A program made the translations under genes and the position numbers. The notes under the pieces were generated by a model, which saw only the letters and a list, made by a program, of their open reading frames with translations, ran no database searches and was not told the origin of the DNA. 64,000 bases of DNA from Megaleporinus macrocephalus (taxonomy: Eukaryota; Chordata; Actinopteri; Characiformes; Anostomidae): contig CM038722.1 in assembly GCA_021613375.1 (NCBI GenBank), forward strand, positions 26,132,441 through 26,196,440, read 5' to 3'. Numbering within the stretch: the first letter of the stretch is position 1; each line of letters opens with the position of its first letter. Shown piece after piece: positions 39,066 through 52,046 of the stretch.

Positions 39066-39684
39066 TCAGCTTAAGTGCCTATACAATATATATATAATGT
39101 TATTTATAAAATTAATTTAACTAAACGTCAATAAAAGCAATATCACAATGGGTCAATACCATGGGTGCTTACTTCTGGTTCTGGGGACCATCACATTAAA
39201 CAGTTTAACTCAGGTCTAATCAGGTTAACGGTTTACGCTAACACCCGGACCATGTAAAGAAGGCCATCAGAGGACAGGGTTAGATCTAAACCCTAACTCT
39301 TCAAAAAAAAAAAAGATGAAAGTTCTTTGTACAGTGATGATATTCAAAAACTGTTCACAGACAGTGCTGTGTAAAGTAACCTTTAACTGTAAAAAGCAAT
39401 TAGTGATAACCATGATAAACAATTATAGCAGGCAATTTTCAATAGTTGTTAGATCTAAACTCTTCAGCATGGTAGCTTTCTGGGATCAGGACTGGACATC
39501 TATTAAAAAGATGACAAATCACCCAGCACCACTTCAAAATCACTCAAATAGCCTACAACAGCAATGTTTCTCAGTTCTCAATATTCGTAATAAGCAATAT
39601 CTCAGATGTGCCATAGCAGGAAAAGCAGAAGTCCATGCCAGAGTTAGGTTTGGGGATCTATATCATAAGGCTTGGAATGTTTGA
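39066..39684. other. intergenic, no gene seen
   Basis: AT-rich, with an A-run at 39303-39314. Words at 39355-39480 (acagtgctgtgtaaagtaac, gcaattttcaatagttgt) repeat those at 36510-36570 in the 3' UTR, so another diverged dispersed repeat pair is present. Confidence 0.4.
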
Positions 39685-40685
39685 CAATATATAGTTTCCT
39701 CCAAAAATGTTGGCACCACTGGTAAACATGAGAAAACAGGCTGTAAAAAACATTTTTTTTACATATTGCTCCTCCTTTTGATAAAAAATCTAATCTATAT
39801 TTGAAGTATAATGATTGGAAAAACACAAAATCCTATCATGAAACAAATATTTCTTGCAAGTCTATGTGCCACAATTGTTGGCGCCCCTAAAACGATAAGG
39901 AGTAAAATCTACCTGATGTATTTTCCCATATAAGTTCACCTGAGCTATTAAGAACACTTACGTGGTCAGCCATGACTGTTTCACTGCGGAGTATAAAATG
40001 AGCAACTGGAGATGTGAAGATTGTCCCAGGATAAGTATGTGTGTCTATACTGACACCACGCACAGAAAGAAAGATGGTTTGATTGGCCAAACATCAGAGT
40101 ATCTCTGAATCTCTGATTAACTACAATAAGACACATAACCACACATTGTTTGGATGGGTTGCCAGAAGAAGACCTCTTCTGTAAAGAATCAACAAACTAA
40201 AGTATCTACTGTGTACCAGATGCTTCTGAAACTTTCAATAGTGCTATGTTCTATGATCAGATGACAAAATAAAGTTTTTTTTTGTAATAAAACCCAGAAG
40301 TGGTTTGGGTGTACATCCTCAAACCCACTGTGATGTAAGGTGGTGGATCTGTGATTTGTGTTCGACAGTCTCCACCAAGTAACACAAGCAAAACATTCAA
40401 AACATACCTGACTGCCTAAGCCAGGAAGCTAAAACTGGGCCATGGTTGTATCTACTTGCAGGCTACACCTGAAAATCAACATCAAGGATTGTCCATCCCA
40501 GTCATCATACCTAAACCCTTTAGAAATAACTGTGGGATGAGCTGAAGCACAAGGTCAATAAATGTGGATCTCTGAATGTGAAGGACCTGCAGAGGTTCTG
40601 TATGTGAAAATAGCCCCCCAAAAAATTAATGCAAAATAGAAGCTAATGCACGTGTGGGTTCAAACATTTGGAGACCACTGTATTT
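39685..40685 (+). pseudogene. Tc1-like transposon with eroded transposase
   Basis: Begins near tttcctccaaaaatgttggc and ends near aacatttggagaccactg. In between, a degenerate + strand reading is recognisable at DNA level: gttgccagaagaagacc; atgatcagatgacaaaataaag with the following aaacccagaagtggtttggg; taaggtggtggatctgtgat; and ctaaaccctttagaaataac with gatgagctgaagcac. These are the counterparts of the D-E-containing second half of Tc1 transposases (the W-x-RKT, SDE and HGGGS segments, then NP-E). Stops and frameshifts abound; no intact product is possible. Confidence 0.75.
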
Positions 40686-41664
40686 GTCTAGCTATGTATA
40701 TCATCCACACCAGTTTGGAACTAAACTCTTCTGGTAAATTAGCTCTCCAGAAGTAGGGTTTGTAGAACACTGGCCTAGCTAGTGATAAAGAAAAAACTCG
40801 ATTGCTCCTTCCAGTCCACTAGGTGGCAGTAAACACTTAGGTTTACTTCCATCACCATTTATAACCAAACTGGACAACTGGCAGAACTTGCTCTGTGTTT
40901 TCTGCTCACAAGACGCCTGTATATCAGAACTGCTGATCAGAAAAGTTGTTTATAGGCCAGAATGAATAAACTCCCTCGATCCTTCATAGCTTGGTGATTT
41001 TTATCACTTGCTTGGTGTAAATCACTTTAGCACACGACAAACGCAATGTGGCCTAAGGCACTGGACCTTTGACCTGACCCTGAGCCTGACTATGAAGAGT
41101 ATGCCTGCCAAGATGCTTAGCACTCTCTGCTTAGCAGCCTTTTAAGTGTTTCAGCCGCCGCCGGCCTTTTCAGATCAATAACTGGAACCAATGGCCTGGG
41201 ATTGCGCAAGAGCATACCAGAGCAAAACAGTAAAAGGTCAGCCACATTATATCTTTCTTTATATCTAGAAGCTAGAACTAATTGAATTGGCTAGAAGTAG
41301 CCAGCTTACTGTCCTACTTTCTTCTGCAGCACAAAAATGCTACTCCAGTTAGAACCAGAAAACTTGTCCAGCGGCACTGCTGGGTCTGATCCACTTATCT
41401 AAATGATTGTATAGATAGTTGTCTTAAATGGTGGAGCTGAAAAAGGAAGACCATGTAACCTGGCCCAGTGCATTATTCAAAATAAGAACTGTTAATAATG
41501 CATCTGTAGTTTAACAATGACAAAACATTTAGTAGTGCTATAAATTGTTTGCACATCTAATTCAATTATTTTGTGAAATGTTAAAATATTGTAATTCCCA
41601 GTGGCAGGACACAACTGGTTAATAGGTAACACAATGAAACTGCCAGATGATTACAAATGTGTAT
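40686..41664. other. intergenic, no gene seen
   Basis: Unique-looking sequence. No coding or RNA feature recognised. Confidence 0.4.
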
Positions 41665-41872
41665 ATACATATTGTTGCTGTCCATTTTTTCTCCATTCTT
41701 TGAATGCAACAGCTTCCGGTTACATTCTATTAAAACTTTTATAATGTATTGACCAATAGAAATGCTCCAAAATAGCATTCTGGTTCCACTGACTTACATT
41801 AAAGGAAAGTGGTTTGTCGACCTCTCCTGTAAAGTTGTAAATACTTGTTTTTTTATTGGACAGTGATTATAT
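41665..41872 (-). mobile_element. MITE family 1, copy 7 (reverse)
   Basis: Reverse-strand landmarks: attgttgctgtccatttttt, gaccaatagaaatgctccaa, ttctggttccactgacttac, ctcctgtaaagttgtaa, and the terminal attggacagtgattata. Both ends lie in TATA-rich DNA. Confidence 0.83.
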
Positions 41873-42013
41873 ATATGGTGTTATCTAATTAGAAGTGCAT
41901 ATATTTACATGTTACAAAAGGTCATTGAATGAAATCTAGCATTAATCCAGCTACAAACAATACAAATATACAAATGACAGATTCTGCTGCAATATCCTTG
42001 AGATTTGAGTTAC

Positions 42014-42015
42014 AA

Positions 42016-42058
<43 letters not shown>

Positions 42059-42112
42059 GAGGAAAGAAAGATGGAAGGAAGAGAAAAGAAAGAAAGAAAG
42101 AAAAAAGAAAGA
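42014..42112 (+). repeat. (AAAG)n microsatellite
   Basis: About 11 pure AAAG units, then an interrupted purine tract. It creates a lysine/glutamate-rich frame with no biological support. Confidence 0.93.
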
Positions 42113-43329
42113 CATTTCATCAATACTGGTACTGTAGGAAGAGAAATTTAAGAATATCTCAGTGTGATATCAGAAAACATGCATGATATGTGTGAAATTG
42201 ACTGATTTGGATAAGATTTCTATGTAAATTCCACCAGCTCTTTTTTACTTTGGTCCATCGCTCTTCCACACATTTAATGAGACTTTACGCATCGACGTGG
42301 TCTTCCGTTTGAGGACTAAGTGAAAGTTCACTCTCTCCACTAATATCTTGGGAAAATAAGCAAAGTTTTAAGATTTACAAAAGGCTACATACTTTTTTAG
42401 ACATATCCCAGTCAGAGTTACAGCTGTTTGGCTATGACGGCCCAACTGGGTAAACCAATCTGGCGCCACCCTGAGGCAGAACAGTGCTGCATCTTTAGTT
42501 CATTAAGAAGCTGATTGTGGGTGAAGCAGCTAAACCATGATCTTTTCCTGAATTTTGTAGTAGTAATTTTAAGATATTGAGGGGATCCAGGTGGTTGATT
42601 AGGAGGTCCTAAACCCCCAGGATGTCCTATATTTCACACCTTGGATCCTACAGAAAGCAAGGTTTTTCAGGGATATGACACACTGTTGTGGCAAGTGTGG
42701 CGACGGGGCCACTTGTTAGTGTTAGAGTGGGCACAAACTGACAAAACATACTGGAAAATCATATAAAAGCTATTTATTCAAAAGTCTGATTAAGACCGAC
42801 CAATGAAACTCATAGATACCCAATGATTTGTATTGTACTGTTTTTTTTTTATAATTCTATGTGTCTAAATGATCCCCTTCTATATCTCTCAATGACTTTG
42901 AAGGCGCAAAGTTTGTGAACAGTCTGCTGAGAGTTTACTGACAGACTGTTTGACTCTGCCATTAAGTTGATGGACCCAGATTGGGATTAGTTGTTGCTCA
43001 TCGAGGGTAATTTCACAGGGTATTACCCAAAGCTTTTACTTTATCTGGCCTCGGACACAGAGCGCACACTCGGAGAAAAGCAGGACGCGGCGAGAGAGTG
43101 AGTGAATGTGTTTGTGTGGGTTGGAAATAGATCCTGCATGTCTCAATCGGTCGCCTCTCTCTGATCCGGCGAACAGAAGGAGATGAGGAACACCTTATGA
43201 AAATATTGTTCCTCTGTCAGTACAAACAGCGCGGAGCACTGTTGTTCCTCTCGCCGCTCTCTCATAATCCAAACAAAAGAATCTCTGTCATAACACAACC
43301 CCTGAGCCCTGCACCGCACAGAGAGAAAA
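42113..43329. other. intergenic, no gene seen
   Basis: 42236-42480 has loose similarity to 48295-48500 (cttccacacatt, then tatcttgggaaaataagcaa versus tatcttgagaaaattcggca, then a ggcc/tatg motif), suggesting a further diverged dispersed repeat. The rest is unique-looking. Confidence 0.35.
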
Positions 43330-43341
43330 CAGACTGCTGAC

Positions 43342-43387
<46 letters not shown>

Positions 43388-43574
43388 GGGGTTGGAAAGA
43401 AAAGAGAGCATAAGATATAGAGAAGATAGAAGAAGAGAGGAGTAGAGGGGGAAAGAAAGTGACAAACAAAGAAAGAGAGAAGGAGAAAGGGATACACAGA
43501 GTAAGGAGATAGGGTGGGAGAGAAAACAAGAAAAGAGGAGAGGGAGCAACGGCAAGAAAGACAGAAGGAGTGAG

Positions 43575-43605
<31 letters not shown>

Positions 43606-43640
43606 CAAATCGGAGAAACCTAATTAGTCAGAGAGAGAGA
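43330..43640 (+). repeat. GA-rich simple repeat block
   Basis: Interrupted (GA)n runs at 43342-43384 and 43580-43606 in a purine-rich stretch of 300 bases. It resembles the block at 605-795 in composition. Confidence 0.9.
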
Positions 43641-45319
43641 AAGCTTGATGTTTTAGTTGGCATGGTGCTGCTCTCCTGCTTTCTCTTCCTCTCTCGCACT
43701 CTTAATCTCTTTTAGAAAAGCTCATAGTTTAGGTGTTGACGGACGAGCGAGAAGCTACTGAGAGTCTAAGGTTTGTTTAAAAGAGTTTGTACGTCTGCTG
43801 AAAGATCATGCGGCCGTTTAGAGTTGAAAGGCAGTCTGATACATATTTAGACCTACATAAGGGCAAAGAATAGTAAAGGAATGCTTCAGAATTGGGCACA
43901 GGGTTGCAGTACATAGACTACACAGCCTACACGCCCTCTGGTGGCCAATCGGAATGACCACTATTATTAGTTAACATAATAAAATCTTTATTCCATAACT
44001 GTGTTGTCGGATTAACTGGGACATTGTTGTCTCTCTGTGTGTGAGATATAGTGACCCTGTGTTGAGCTGCTAGTGAGCAATGAGGAGTGAAAGTGGAGAA
44101 AACACTGTGTGCTGTGCTATAAAAACAAAGCATGTTTCTTAAGGGCATTGGTGGGGACCTAAGAATCTACCCCAAGCCCCCTTTGCATGGTGAGTCTCGC
44201 ATATGACTGGAAAGCTTTCCTTCCAGTTTTGGCGCTGCTAACAACCAAATGTAGCTACAGGGTCTCAAGTGACAACAAGGACCTGCACAGCCAATCACAC
44301 TGGCCATATGTGTTACTGCGAGGCAGGACTCCAGTAGAGAACGTGATTTAACCCTTTATGCACTTCTAGGTTAATGAGACATTGACAAATGGGTTTTTTT
44401 TTGGAGGGGATCAAATTATTGGTGGGTACAATTCAATACTCGATGGATATTGGTGGGGACGCGTCTGGGGATAGAATGCTAATTCTACGCCCTTGACGTT
44501 TCTCTACAAATGCCGATCTTACACCAAATGACCTTCCAAGTTATTTCCCTTCTTAATCAGCTCCTATTGTTTGTTAGGTGTAAGGTGGTCAAGATGCAGG
44601 TCTTCAGTCAGTCTTTATTTCACCTTGTTTTTCTATTAAAATCCACCCTGTCATCCATGTTTAATATTATCATAAGTTTTTGTCTTAACTGGTGCAAAAA
44701 GTGAGTCTTGGAACACTGGTAACACTAGTAACCATAACTTTCACTCCAATCCAGAAAGCACAGGGTTTTAATGGTAAAGAAATAAGAGGATGAAGCACAA
44801 ACCACATGGAGTTGATCTTATAAAGATGCATAGCTGCTTTACATACAATAACACATATATAAAAGACTGAGCAAGGTCCAGTAGTCCAGTTACAGCATTA
44901 ACTCTATTTTAGCACCTCTATATAGCAACAGTGCATCTTTACTGAACTTTACAGCCTGCAAGATCCCCAGTCGTTGCAAAGTTATGGTATGTCACTAAAT
45001 ACTCATGATAATGTTAAGACTGACATACGTTGACCATGCAGAGAAAAAGATGAACAGCAGTGAAGATAGCACTTAAATATAATAATACCATAAATACATT
45101 TTATAAATGCTTGCAAGTCTACATAGTCAAAAACCCAAAACTCCCAAGCAATAAAATCTGAAAAAATAGGCATAATTGGACTGAGGCACCTTCTCCACAA
45201 GAAATATCATGGCTTCTATGAAAAGTGTGCAGTTTTTTTTATTTAAAACATTCCAACATTATCAGTAGAATCTGAAGAAGCATCAAAGGTGTCTATGCAT
45301 TGTGCTGGATTAGCCCAAG
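43641..45319. other. intergenic, no gene seen
   Basis: Unique-looking sequence with no recognisable gene or repeat family. Confidence 0.4.
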
Positions 45320-45700
45320 CCTGCTTAGTGTTGAGCAGAATTAGTCCAACATGAGAGGATGAGGAAGTTAGCACTGCTGCCCCAACAACGCATTCTAAGC
45401 TCATTCTAACTTCAAGGAGGTTCTGCTGCTGGCCTGCCAGGGAGCCAATGAAAGGAAGAGTAAACACATCAATGACTGAAGCTCCTGGAAGCTCCTGAAG
45501 TGACTTCTGCCATCCCACTCCCAGCAAGAAACCACATACAGCAGCAAACAAAAGCAGTGATATAAATAGAAACAAAACAAGAGTTAACATTGGTGCTGCT
45601 TTCCACCACTGGAGATGCTCTTGGTAAGTAACGGGATACGGTTTGATTCAAGATTGGTAAGAAGGGAACAGGAAGGAGGTGGGACTTTCTTAGGATAGCG
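45320..45700. repeat. dispersed repeat (partner at 63255-63480)
   Basis: Shares ttagtccaacatgagaggat, caaggaggttctgctgct, gccaatgaaaggaagagtaa and caccactggagatgctcttg with 63264-63440 in the same order. Non-coding; family unknown. Confidence 0.65.
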
Positions 45701-45734
45701 GTGGACACCACAACTTTCTACTGATAAGTTGCCC

Positions 45735-45881
45735 CCTGTCACTCTAAATTGCGCATAGGTGTGAGTGTGTGTTGGCCATGCGATGGACTGGCGACCTGTT
45801 CATGGTGTACCCCGGCTTTGCCCGATGACGCTGGGATAGGTGATTAACGGGACAAAGCGGAAGATGATAGATGGATGGATG
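45735..45881 (+). mobile_element. SINE/LINE 3' tail with (ATGG)n end
   Basis: cactctaaattgcgcatagg, gcgatggactggcgacctg, ggtgtaccccggctttgccc and a gatggatggatg end form a 3' tail found in many fish retroposons. The upstream part is missing. Confidence 0.75.
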
Positions 45882-46374
45882 TTGCCCCCTATTGTTTGGA
45901 GTATGCACGTGCACCCTCTTACAAATTTCTTGTCTTGTGTCATTGAGGAACCACCTTTTTTTAAAGCTAGACGAGTTTTCACAATAACATAAAATACCAG
46001 TGTCAGGTATTTACTTAGATTAGTTTGTTCAAATCAACCAATAATCGCTCTTTATTGGTAAGCCAATAGATATGCAATCTATGGCATGAACCAAAACCAG
46101 AGGCATCTGTCGCAACAGTGCCAGAATCTGCAGTGCCCTCTGGGCATTAGGAGATGCGTTGGTTGTGTAAAAAGACGTGCTTACACCACAGGCAGACTCC
46201 ACAAAGTCTCTGTTGTGCTTTAGTCACAATTATACTAGGGCCATTACTGCCACATTACGCCCAGTGGTTCAAAGGCTGTGTTGATAATTGCAGAGGTGTG
46301 CTTTTTATAACTCTGTAGTGAATCATCCTGACTGGCTGGGTTAGCCAGTAGTGTTACTGCAAGAATGGACATGA

Positions 46375-46424
46375 AGAGAGAGAGAGTGAGAAAGCGAGAG
46401 AGTGTGAGCGAGCGAGCGAGAGAA
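46375..46424 (+). repeat. (GA)n / (GAGC)n simple repeat
   Basis: Interrupted gagaga and gagcgagcgagc runs. Confidence 0.85.
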
Positions 46425-47200
46425 AGGGGTAAATGTTTGGCTAGGTAGGTTTTTGTTTGAAAGAACATGGTGCCTCAAAAGAATGTTTTTGAAGTCTTCG
46501 TTATGTCATACATAATGTTCTGCGCTGCTGCATCAAAGGCTTGTAAAAAGGCAATAGCACACATACATGGCTCGCAGGGCGAACTGTAAGGGCCGGCTTA
46601 AGTGTGAGCGAGTCCATTCAAAGCTAGACAATCGCTGCCAGGTCCCCCGAGACGAATCGCCTTTAAACATTACACAAGCTGATGATAACATTACTCCACT
46701 GCTCAGTCCATCTCAGCCATAACTGTACTCCTGACTTAGCGTAAGACTTGTCATCACCTCGCCCGAGTGCTGAGGCAGAGATTGCGTTAGTTGGTAAGTC
46801 AGGTGAATGAAGGGAGGAGGCCCAGTTGGGGTAAATATTTGGCATTCCTGTTTGCGTGGGGATCCGGAAAGGGCACAATATGGATGTCCATGTTTGGAAA
46901 ACGTCCAGTGTGAATCAAAAGTCAGCTGAACACTGAGTCAGGCTGAATCACGGCCTGGAGATGCAGCAGCGGTTCCTGATTCTGGGGACTCAGTCCTTTA
47001 GAAGACTCCTGAAAGGGTGCAATCATGGAGAAGGTAAATACACCTGGAAATGCTATTAGACATGTCTAATGGCAGTGTATAAATTTAGCCCAGTGTTATG
47101 CTTTGCAGGTTGCAGCTCCGCTGCCGCATGCTGTTGCCGTATGGCAAGAATTATATTTAATCATTTTATATCAAACCTACAACGTCTTATCTGGTTTTCG

Positions 47201-47676
47201 TTTAAAGGAGCAATATGTAAAATGACACAATCTGTCAAACAAAGAGGGGGACAAAATATCACCAGAAAATGCACCGCCTGACGTTGGCTTTGATGTTCCC
47301 TGCCTGTGTTTTAACCCACTGCCTGTTATCTGGAGTCAGATTATTAAACTGCCTGTAATAAAGGTACTCTGCACAAGCCTGCTTCAGCCCCTCCGTTACA
47401 TCAAAGGACCAGAACCTTTAGTATGATTGACAAGAGGTTAGACTGCACTGGCGAGGCAGCAGTGCTACTTTTTTATTCTCTCATGTTGGACTCGACTCAA
47501 CGCTACAGTGACTCACTATTGCCCCCTGAGGTATCCAAAGTGGTATTTCAGACACAAGGGGCTGGGGCTAGCTAGTAACTTCAGTGGATATCTCTGCTAC
47601 ATAGTCATAACTGTTATTTCCTCACAATTAAATTTTTTAAATGTTTAAGGCTAAAAATTATAGAAATTGCTCTTTT
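47201..47676. mobile_element. MITE-like element with AAAGGAGCAAT inverted ends, about 475 bp
   Basis: Left end tttaaaggagcaatatgtaa; right end ttatagaaattgctctttt, its imperfect inverted complement. The interior has gccctccgttacatc-like and attgccccctgaggtatcc sequence and no ORF. A left-end fragment of the same family is at 10583-10645. Confidence 0.65.
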
Positions 47677-47845
47677 TTGGAAAATAAACCTTTTCAAAGA
47701 TTTAAATATTTTCTTAGTGTTATTTAATAAATATTGCTTCAGATTTATACATATATAGATGTTGGTACAGGAAAAACAGAACAGAAGACAAGAAAGCAAG
47801 CGATCAGGAAAATGTCTTTGATTTTATGTGTAAATGCTTTAAATC

Positions 47846-47932
47846 CAAATTTAATTTCAAATTTAATTTCAAATTTAATTTCAAATTTAATTTTAAATTT
47901 AATTTCAAATTTAATTTCAATTTTAATTCCAA
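47846..47932 (+). repeat. 12-bp tandem repeat, about 7 copies
   Basis: Unit CAAATTTAATTT in near-perfect head-to-tail copies. Confidence 0.92.
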
Positions 47933-48824
47933 AATGTTCATATTCTAGTCATTGAAACATTATGCAGTAATTTCGGTTTGTGCTGTTTTCATACATGGTG
48001 CTAAAATGCTCTAAGTTTGTTATGTAACAGTGTGACCTCTAGACGTTTCTTTGCCACCCATTTTATTGTTTACCTCTGTATGAACATGCTTACTGGCGCA
48101 TTGTTTTGTTTGCAGATGCAAATCCGTTTGAGGGTGTTGACTTTATGTAATCTGATCACTTGCAATTACAGTAGCATGCTTTTAGAAATATGTCGGCTAA
48201 CTACTCCAGCACATGACTGTCTGCTAGCTCACTCACCATAGCAGTGCTGATACCAGCTTCAGTAGCACCAAAATGTCTGGAGTAACAGTTCTTCTTCTGG
48301 ACATGCTCTTTTCTGGATTAGTAAAGTCTTCCACACATTAAAACTGAGATCTTACACACCTCCTCGTTATCAGTCTTCAGCTCAGGAAATGAGCATTTAT
48401 TCAAATTTCCGTCAGTATCTTGAGAAAATTCGGCAAGTTTTAAGAACTTCTTTCCCTGGAACTGTTGCTTCTTGGCCATCGGTATGGCCGTCCAAGATGT
48501 CGGACTGTCCGAGAGAGAATCAGACTATTAAATAAGATTGGACATAAGGATTTTTTGACTATAGATATTTTGCAATGCACAAATATATTGTTACTTGTTT
48601 TTTGCTTTTTCTGCCGGATATACGCCGCCTAACCCGTCCCACAGTTTTAAAAATAGTAACACTGTTCCAGCTCCAGAGTGTTTGGTCTGATTGTGTGATT
48701 TGGATTCCAGAAAAAAAATATTTTTCCAGAATTTTTTTTTCCATAGAGAATGAATAGGATAGAAAAGTGCACACCAATCTACTGACCCTCTGCTCGACTG
48801 ACAGACACTGTTTCACAGACACTG

Positions 48825-49140
48825 ATTCAGGGCAGACCCCCCGACCATGAATTGATTATTGGTTCGTCATGCACTCGTCTGGTTGTCGTTTTTTTTCCAT
48901 CCTTCTTTTTTTCCCATAGAGTCCCATTATTTTCGGTCACACCCAAACCTCATGGTTTCATTTAACCTACAGCATCCAAACTACATGTACTCATTCAGGG
49001 CAGATCCCCAACCTCCAATCCACCAACAAACTGACCTGCACTCATCTATTTGTTGTTTATTCATCTCTCTGTCCTCCTATAGGGTCCCATTGACTTTCAG
49101 CTGAACCCAAACATTACGGTTTCGTTCAACCTACAGCCAC
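48825..49140 (+). repeat. two diverged tandem copies of a 168-bp unit
   Basis: attcagggcagaccccc (48825) and attcagggcagatcccc (48993) start two copies. Each continues to a (g)gtcccatt / cacccaaacctcatggtttc or aacccaaacattacggtttc / aacctacagc segment, ending about 48978 and 49135. Confidence 0.75.
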
Positions 49141-49378
49141 CAAACTGCACTGTTACCTCCCAGCAAGATAATCCGGGTTCAATCCCTGGTTGGGCTACTC
49201 TGTGTAGAGTTTGCATGTTCTCCTTGGTTTCCTCCCACACGTCCAAAGACATGCAGTCAGGTTGATTGGTCACTCTAAATTGCCCATAGGTGTGAGTAAA
49301 TGTTGGACATGCGATGGACTGGCAAACTTCAAACCCCCGTAGGATAAAACGGCAGATAATGGATGGATGGATATTGTA
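49137..49378 (+). mobile_element. SINE-like retroposon with (ATGG)n tail
   Basis: Contains ggttcaatccctggttggg, which fits a tRNA-type B box, then tttgcatgttctccttggtt, cactctaaattgcccatagg, gcgatggactggcaaac and a tail of atggatggatgg. It is longer than the copy at 45735. The minus-strand frame over it (PGIEPGLSCWE) is an artefact commonly seen with such elements. Confidence 0.75.
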
Positions 49379-50049
49379 AAAACCATAGTGTGAAGCTTTT
49401 TTTAGAAGTATCCAGGACATAGTAACAGAGCAGAAACAGTCCAAACGCAATCTAAAAGTAGTCAGTCAGCTAACAGCTTCTATCTAGACTAAAAGATTAT
49501 GTTATTGTTTACAGTTTAAGTCATATGTTTGTAATCAGTCATGGATCGCATCGCTTAAGTAATCTACTCAACACTGTGAGCTGCTGTTGCTAGTAAAGAC
49601 TAAGCACGTCTACTTCACGCAGGCTTTTATTGCACTGTTTGTTGTTTATGGTGGTTGTAGCTCCTGGAACACCTGAGAAACAAGCTCTTTTAGAGTTCTG
49701 CGTCTCGTTCTGGAAGTATGCCTGTGGTTTTCATGTCATAAATACTGATTGTTTTTGTGACCTGCGCTGCAAGAAAACCTTGTCTATGTACTGACGTGGC
49801 ACAGAGATCTTGACTCTTGATCATTTACTCTGGATTTGAATCAAATTAATTTGCTGAAAGCAAGAAAATGTTCTGAACAGTGGCCTCAGGTTTGAAACTG
49901 CTAGACCAGTTGTTCATCTTTAGAAAATGTTCTGTTGGGATCTAAATCTCTTTGATTATTAAACATTGTATGTCATCTGATTTGACAGATTTGACATACC
50001 TGATTTTCAGGTAAATTAACAGTACTTTTGGTTTACTAAGTTGACTGAC
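49379..50049. other. intergenic, no gene seen
   Basis: Unique-looking sequence up to the duplicated flank of the first minisatellite. Confidence 0.4.
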
Positions 50050-50057
50050 CAACATTT

Positions 50058-50107
50058 GGATATATGGCCACAATTTCCTGACCGCCATGTTTATTGCAGG
50101 TGATTCA
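50058..50107 (+). repeat. left flank of minisatellite 1, duplicated at 52047-52097
   Basis: atatggccacaatttcctga, then atgtttattgcaggtgattc, matches atatggccacagtttcctga, then atgtttattccaggtgattc at 52050-52097. Both lie directly left of a GT-rich minisatellite, with a (CT)n tract between. Confidence 0.85.
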
Positions 50108-50144
50108 AAGATCTCTCTCTTTCTCTGTCTCCCGCACACAGACA

Positions 50145-51775
50145 CACACTGACTATGATAGCTAAATGTAAGAATTGATTATGGTAACTAAATGTGATAA
50201 CGTTATGTGATTTCAGCCTGTGATAACTGTCTGTGACACTGAATGTGTTAACTGGCTGTGATAACATGCTAATAGACTGTGATAACTAAATGCAATAACT
50301 GATAAATGTGCTAACTGACCGTGATGACTGAATGTGATAATTAAATGTGTTAACTGACTGTGATAACTGGATGTGATAATTGACTGTCATAAATGAAGGT
50401 GTTAATTGACTGATAACTGAAGGTGTTAATTGACTGATAACTAAAGGTGTTAATTGACTGTGGCAACTGATTGTGATAACTGACTGTGATAACTAAAGGT
50501 GTTAATTGACTGTGGCAACTGATTATGATAACTGAATGTGATAACTGAAGGTGTTAATTGACTGTGATAACTGAATATGTTAATTGACTGTGGCAACTGA
50601 TTGTGATAACTGAAGGTGTTAATTGACTGTGGCGACTGAATGTGATAACTGACTGTCATAACTGAAGGTGTTAATTGACTGTGATAACTGAATATGTTAA
50701 TTGACTGTGGCGACTGAATGTGATAACTGACTGTGATAACTAAAGGTGTTAAGTGACTGTGGCAACTGAATGTGATAATTTAAGGTGGCGACTGAATGTG
50801 ATAACTGACTGTGATAACTAAAGGTGTTAAGTGACTGTGGCAACTGAATGTGATAATTGAAGGTGTTAATTGACTGTGATAACTGAATATGTTAATTGAC
50901 TGTGGCAACTGAATGTGATAACTGACTGTGATAACTAAAGGTGTTAAGTGACTGTGGCAACTGAATGTGATAATTGAAGGTGTTAATTGACTGTGGCGAC
51001 TGAATGTGATAACTGACTGTCATAACTGAAGGTGTTAATTGACTGTGGCGACTGAATGTGATAACTGACTGTCATAACTGAGGGTGTTAATTGACTGTGA
51101 TAACTGAATATGTTAATTGACTGTGGCAACTGAATGTGATAATTGAAGGTATTAATTGACTGTGGTGACTGAATGTGATAATCGAAGGTGTTAATTGACT
51201 GTGGCAACTGAATGTGATAATTGAAGGTGTTAATTGACTGTGGTGACTGAATGTGATAACTGACTGTGATAACTAAAGGTGTTAATTGACTGTGGTGACT
51301 GAATGTGATAACTGAAGGTGTTAACTGTCTGTGGCGACTATATGTGATAACTGACTGTAATAAATGAATGTGTTGAATGTAGCCACTGAATGTGATAACT
51401 GACTGTGATAACTGAAGGTATTAATTGACTGTGAAAACTAAATGTGATAACTGACTGTGATAACTGAAGGTGTTAATTGACTGTGGCAACTGAATGTGAT
51501 AACTGACTGTGATAACTGAATGTGTTAATTGACTGTAGTCACTGAATGTGATAACTGACTGTGATAACTGAATGTGTAAATTGACTGTAGTCACTGAATG
51601 TGATAACTGACTGTCATAACTGAAGGTGTTAATTGGCTTTGAAAACTGAAGGTGTTAACTGACTGTGATAACTGAATGTGATAACTGAATGTGATAACTG
51701 AATGTGATAATTGACTGTAATAACTGACTGTGATAACTGAAGATGTTAATTGTCTTTGATGAGTGAATTTGTTAT
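50145..51775 (+). repeat. minisatellite 1 (13-bp unit with higher-order pattern)
   Basis: Built of 13-mers such as ATGTGATAACTGA, CTGTGATAACTAA, AGGTGTTAATTGA and CTGTGGCAACTGA, arranged in blocks of three to five. About 120 units over 1.6 kb with moderate divergence. The + strand is rich in G and T. Short open frames on the minus strand follow from the periodicity only. Confidence 0.93.
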
Positions 51776-51849
51776 AATAACAATTTGATATTTAAAGGGA
51801 TTTTTTTTCTTTTCGCACAAAAAGATTGTACAACAATAGAATTTAAATA

Positions 51850-51906
51850 ACAAATAAATTCAAAGCATAACAACAACTCCTGTACTGACCAACAGAGAAA
51901 TATATT
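51850..51906 (+). repeat. right flank of minisatellite 1, duplicated at 58302-58356
   Basis: caaataaattcaaagcataa, then caacaactcctgtac and cagagaaatat, matches caaattaattcaaagcatag, then caacaactcttctac and gcagaaatat. It immediately follows the repeat array on both occasions. Confidence 0.85.
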
Positions 51907-52046
51907 TGATCTGGACACTGTCATGTTTGTGTTTCAGTGTCTCCTTTAGGAAGAGTTGAATGAACAGATGACAGGAGAAGAACAGGATGACAGTTGAGGA
52001 TGTTGAGGAGCCAACAGTGGTCACAGAGTGCAAAATAAAACAAATG

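Noticed and set aside
41929..42186. Lys/Glu-rich 85-residue frame
   Set aside because: Produced by the (AAAG)n microsatellite.
49145..49175. tRNA gene suggested by a B-box-like GGTTCAATCC
   Set aside because: No A box or cloverleaf could be folded around it. The context is a retroposon.
49097..49450. 117-residue minus-strand frame with PGIEPGLSCWE
   Set aside because: A translation of a SINE-like retroposon; such frames are common artefacts in fish genomes.
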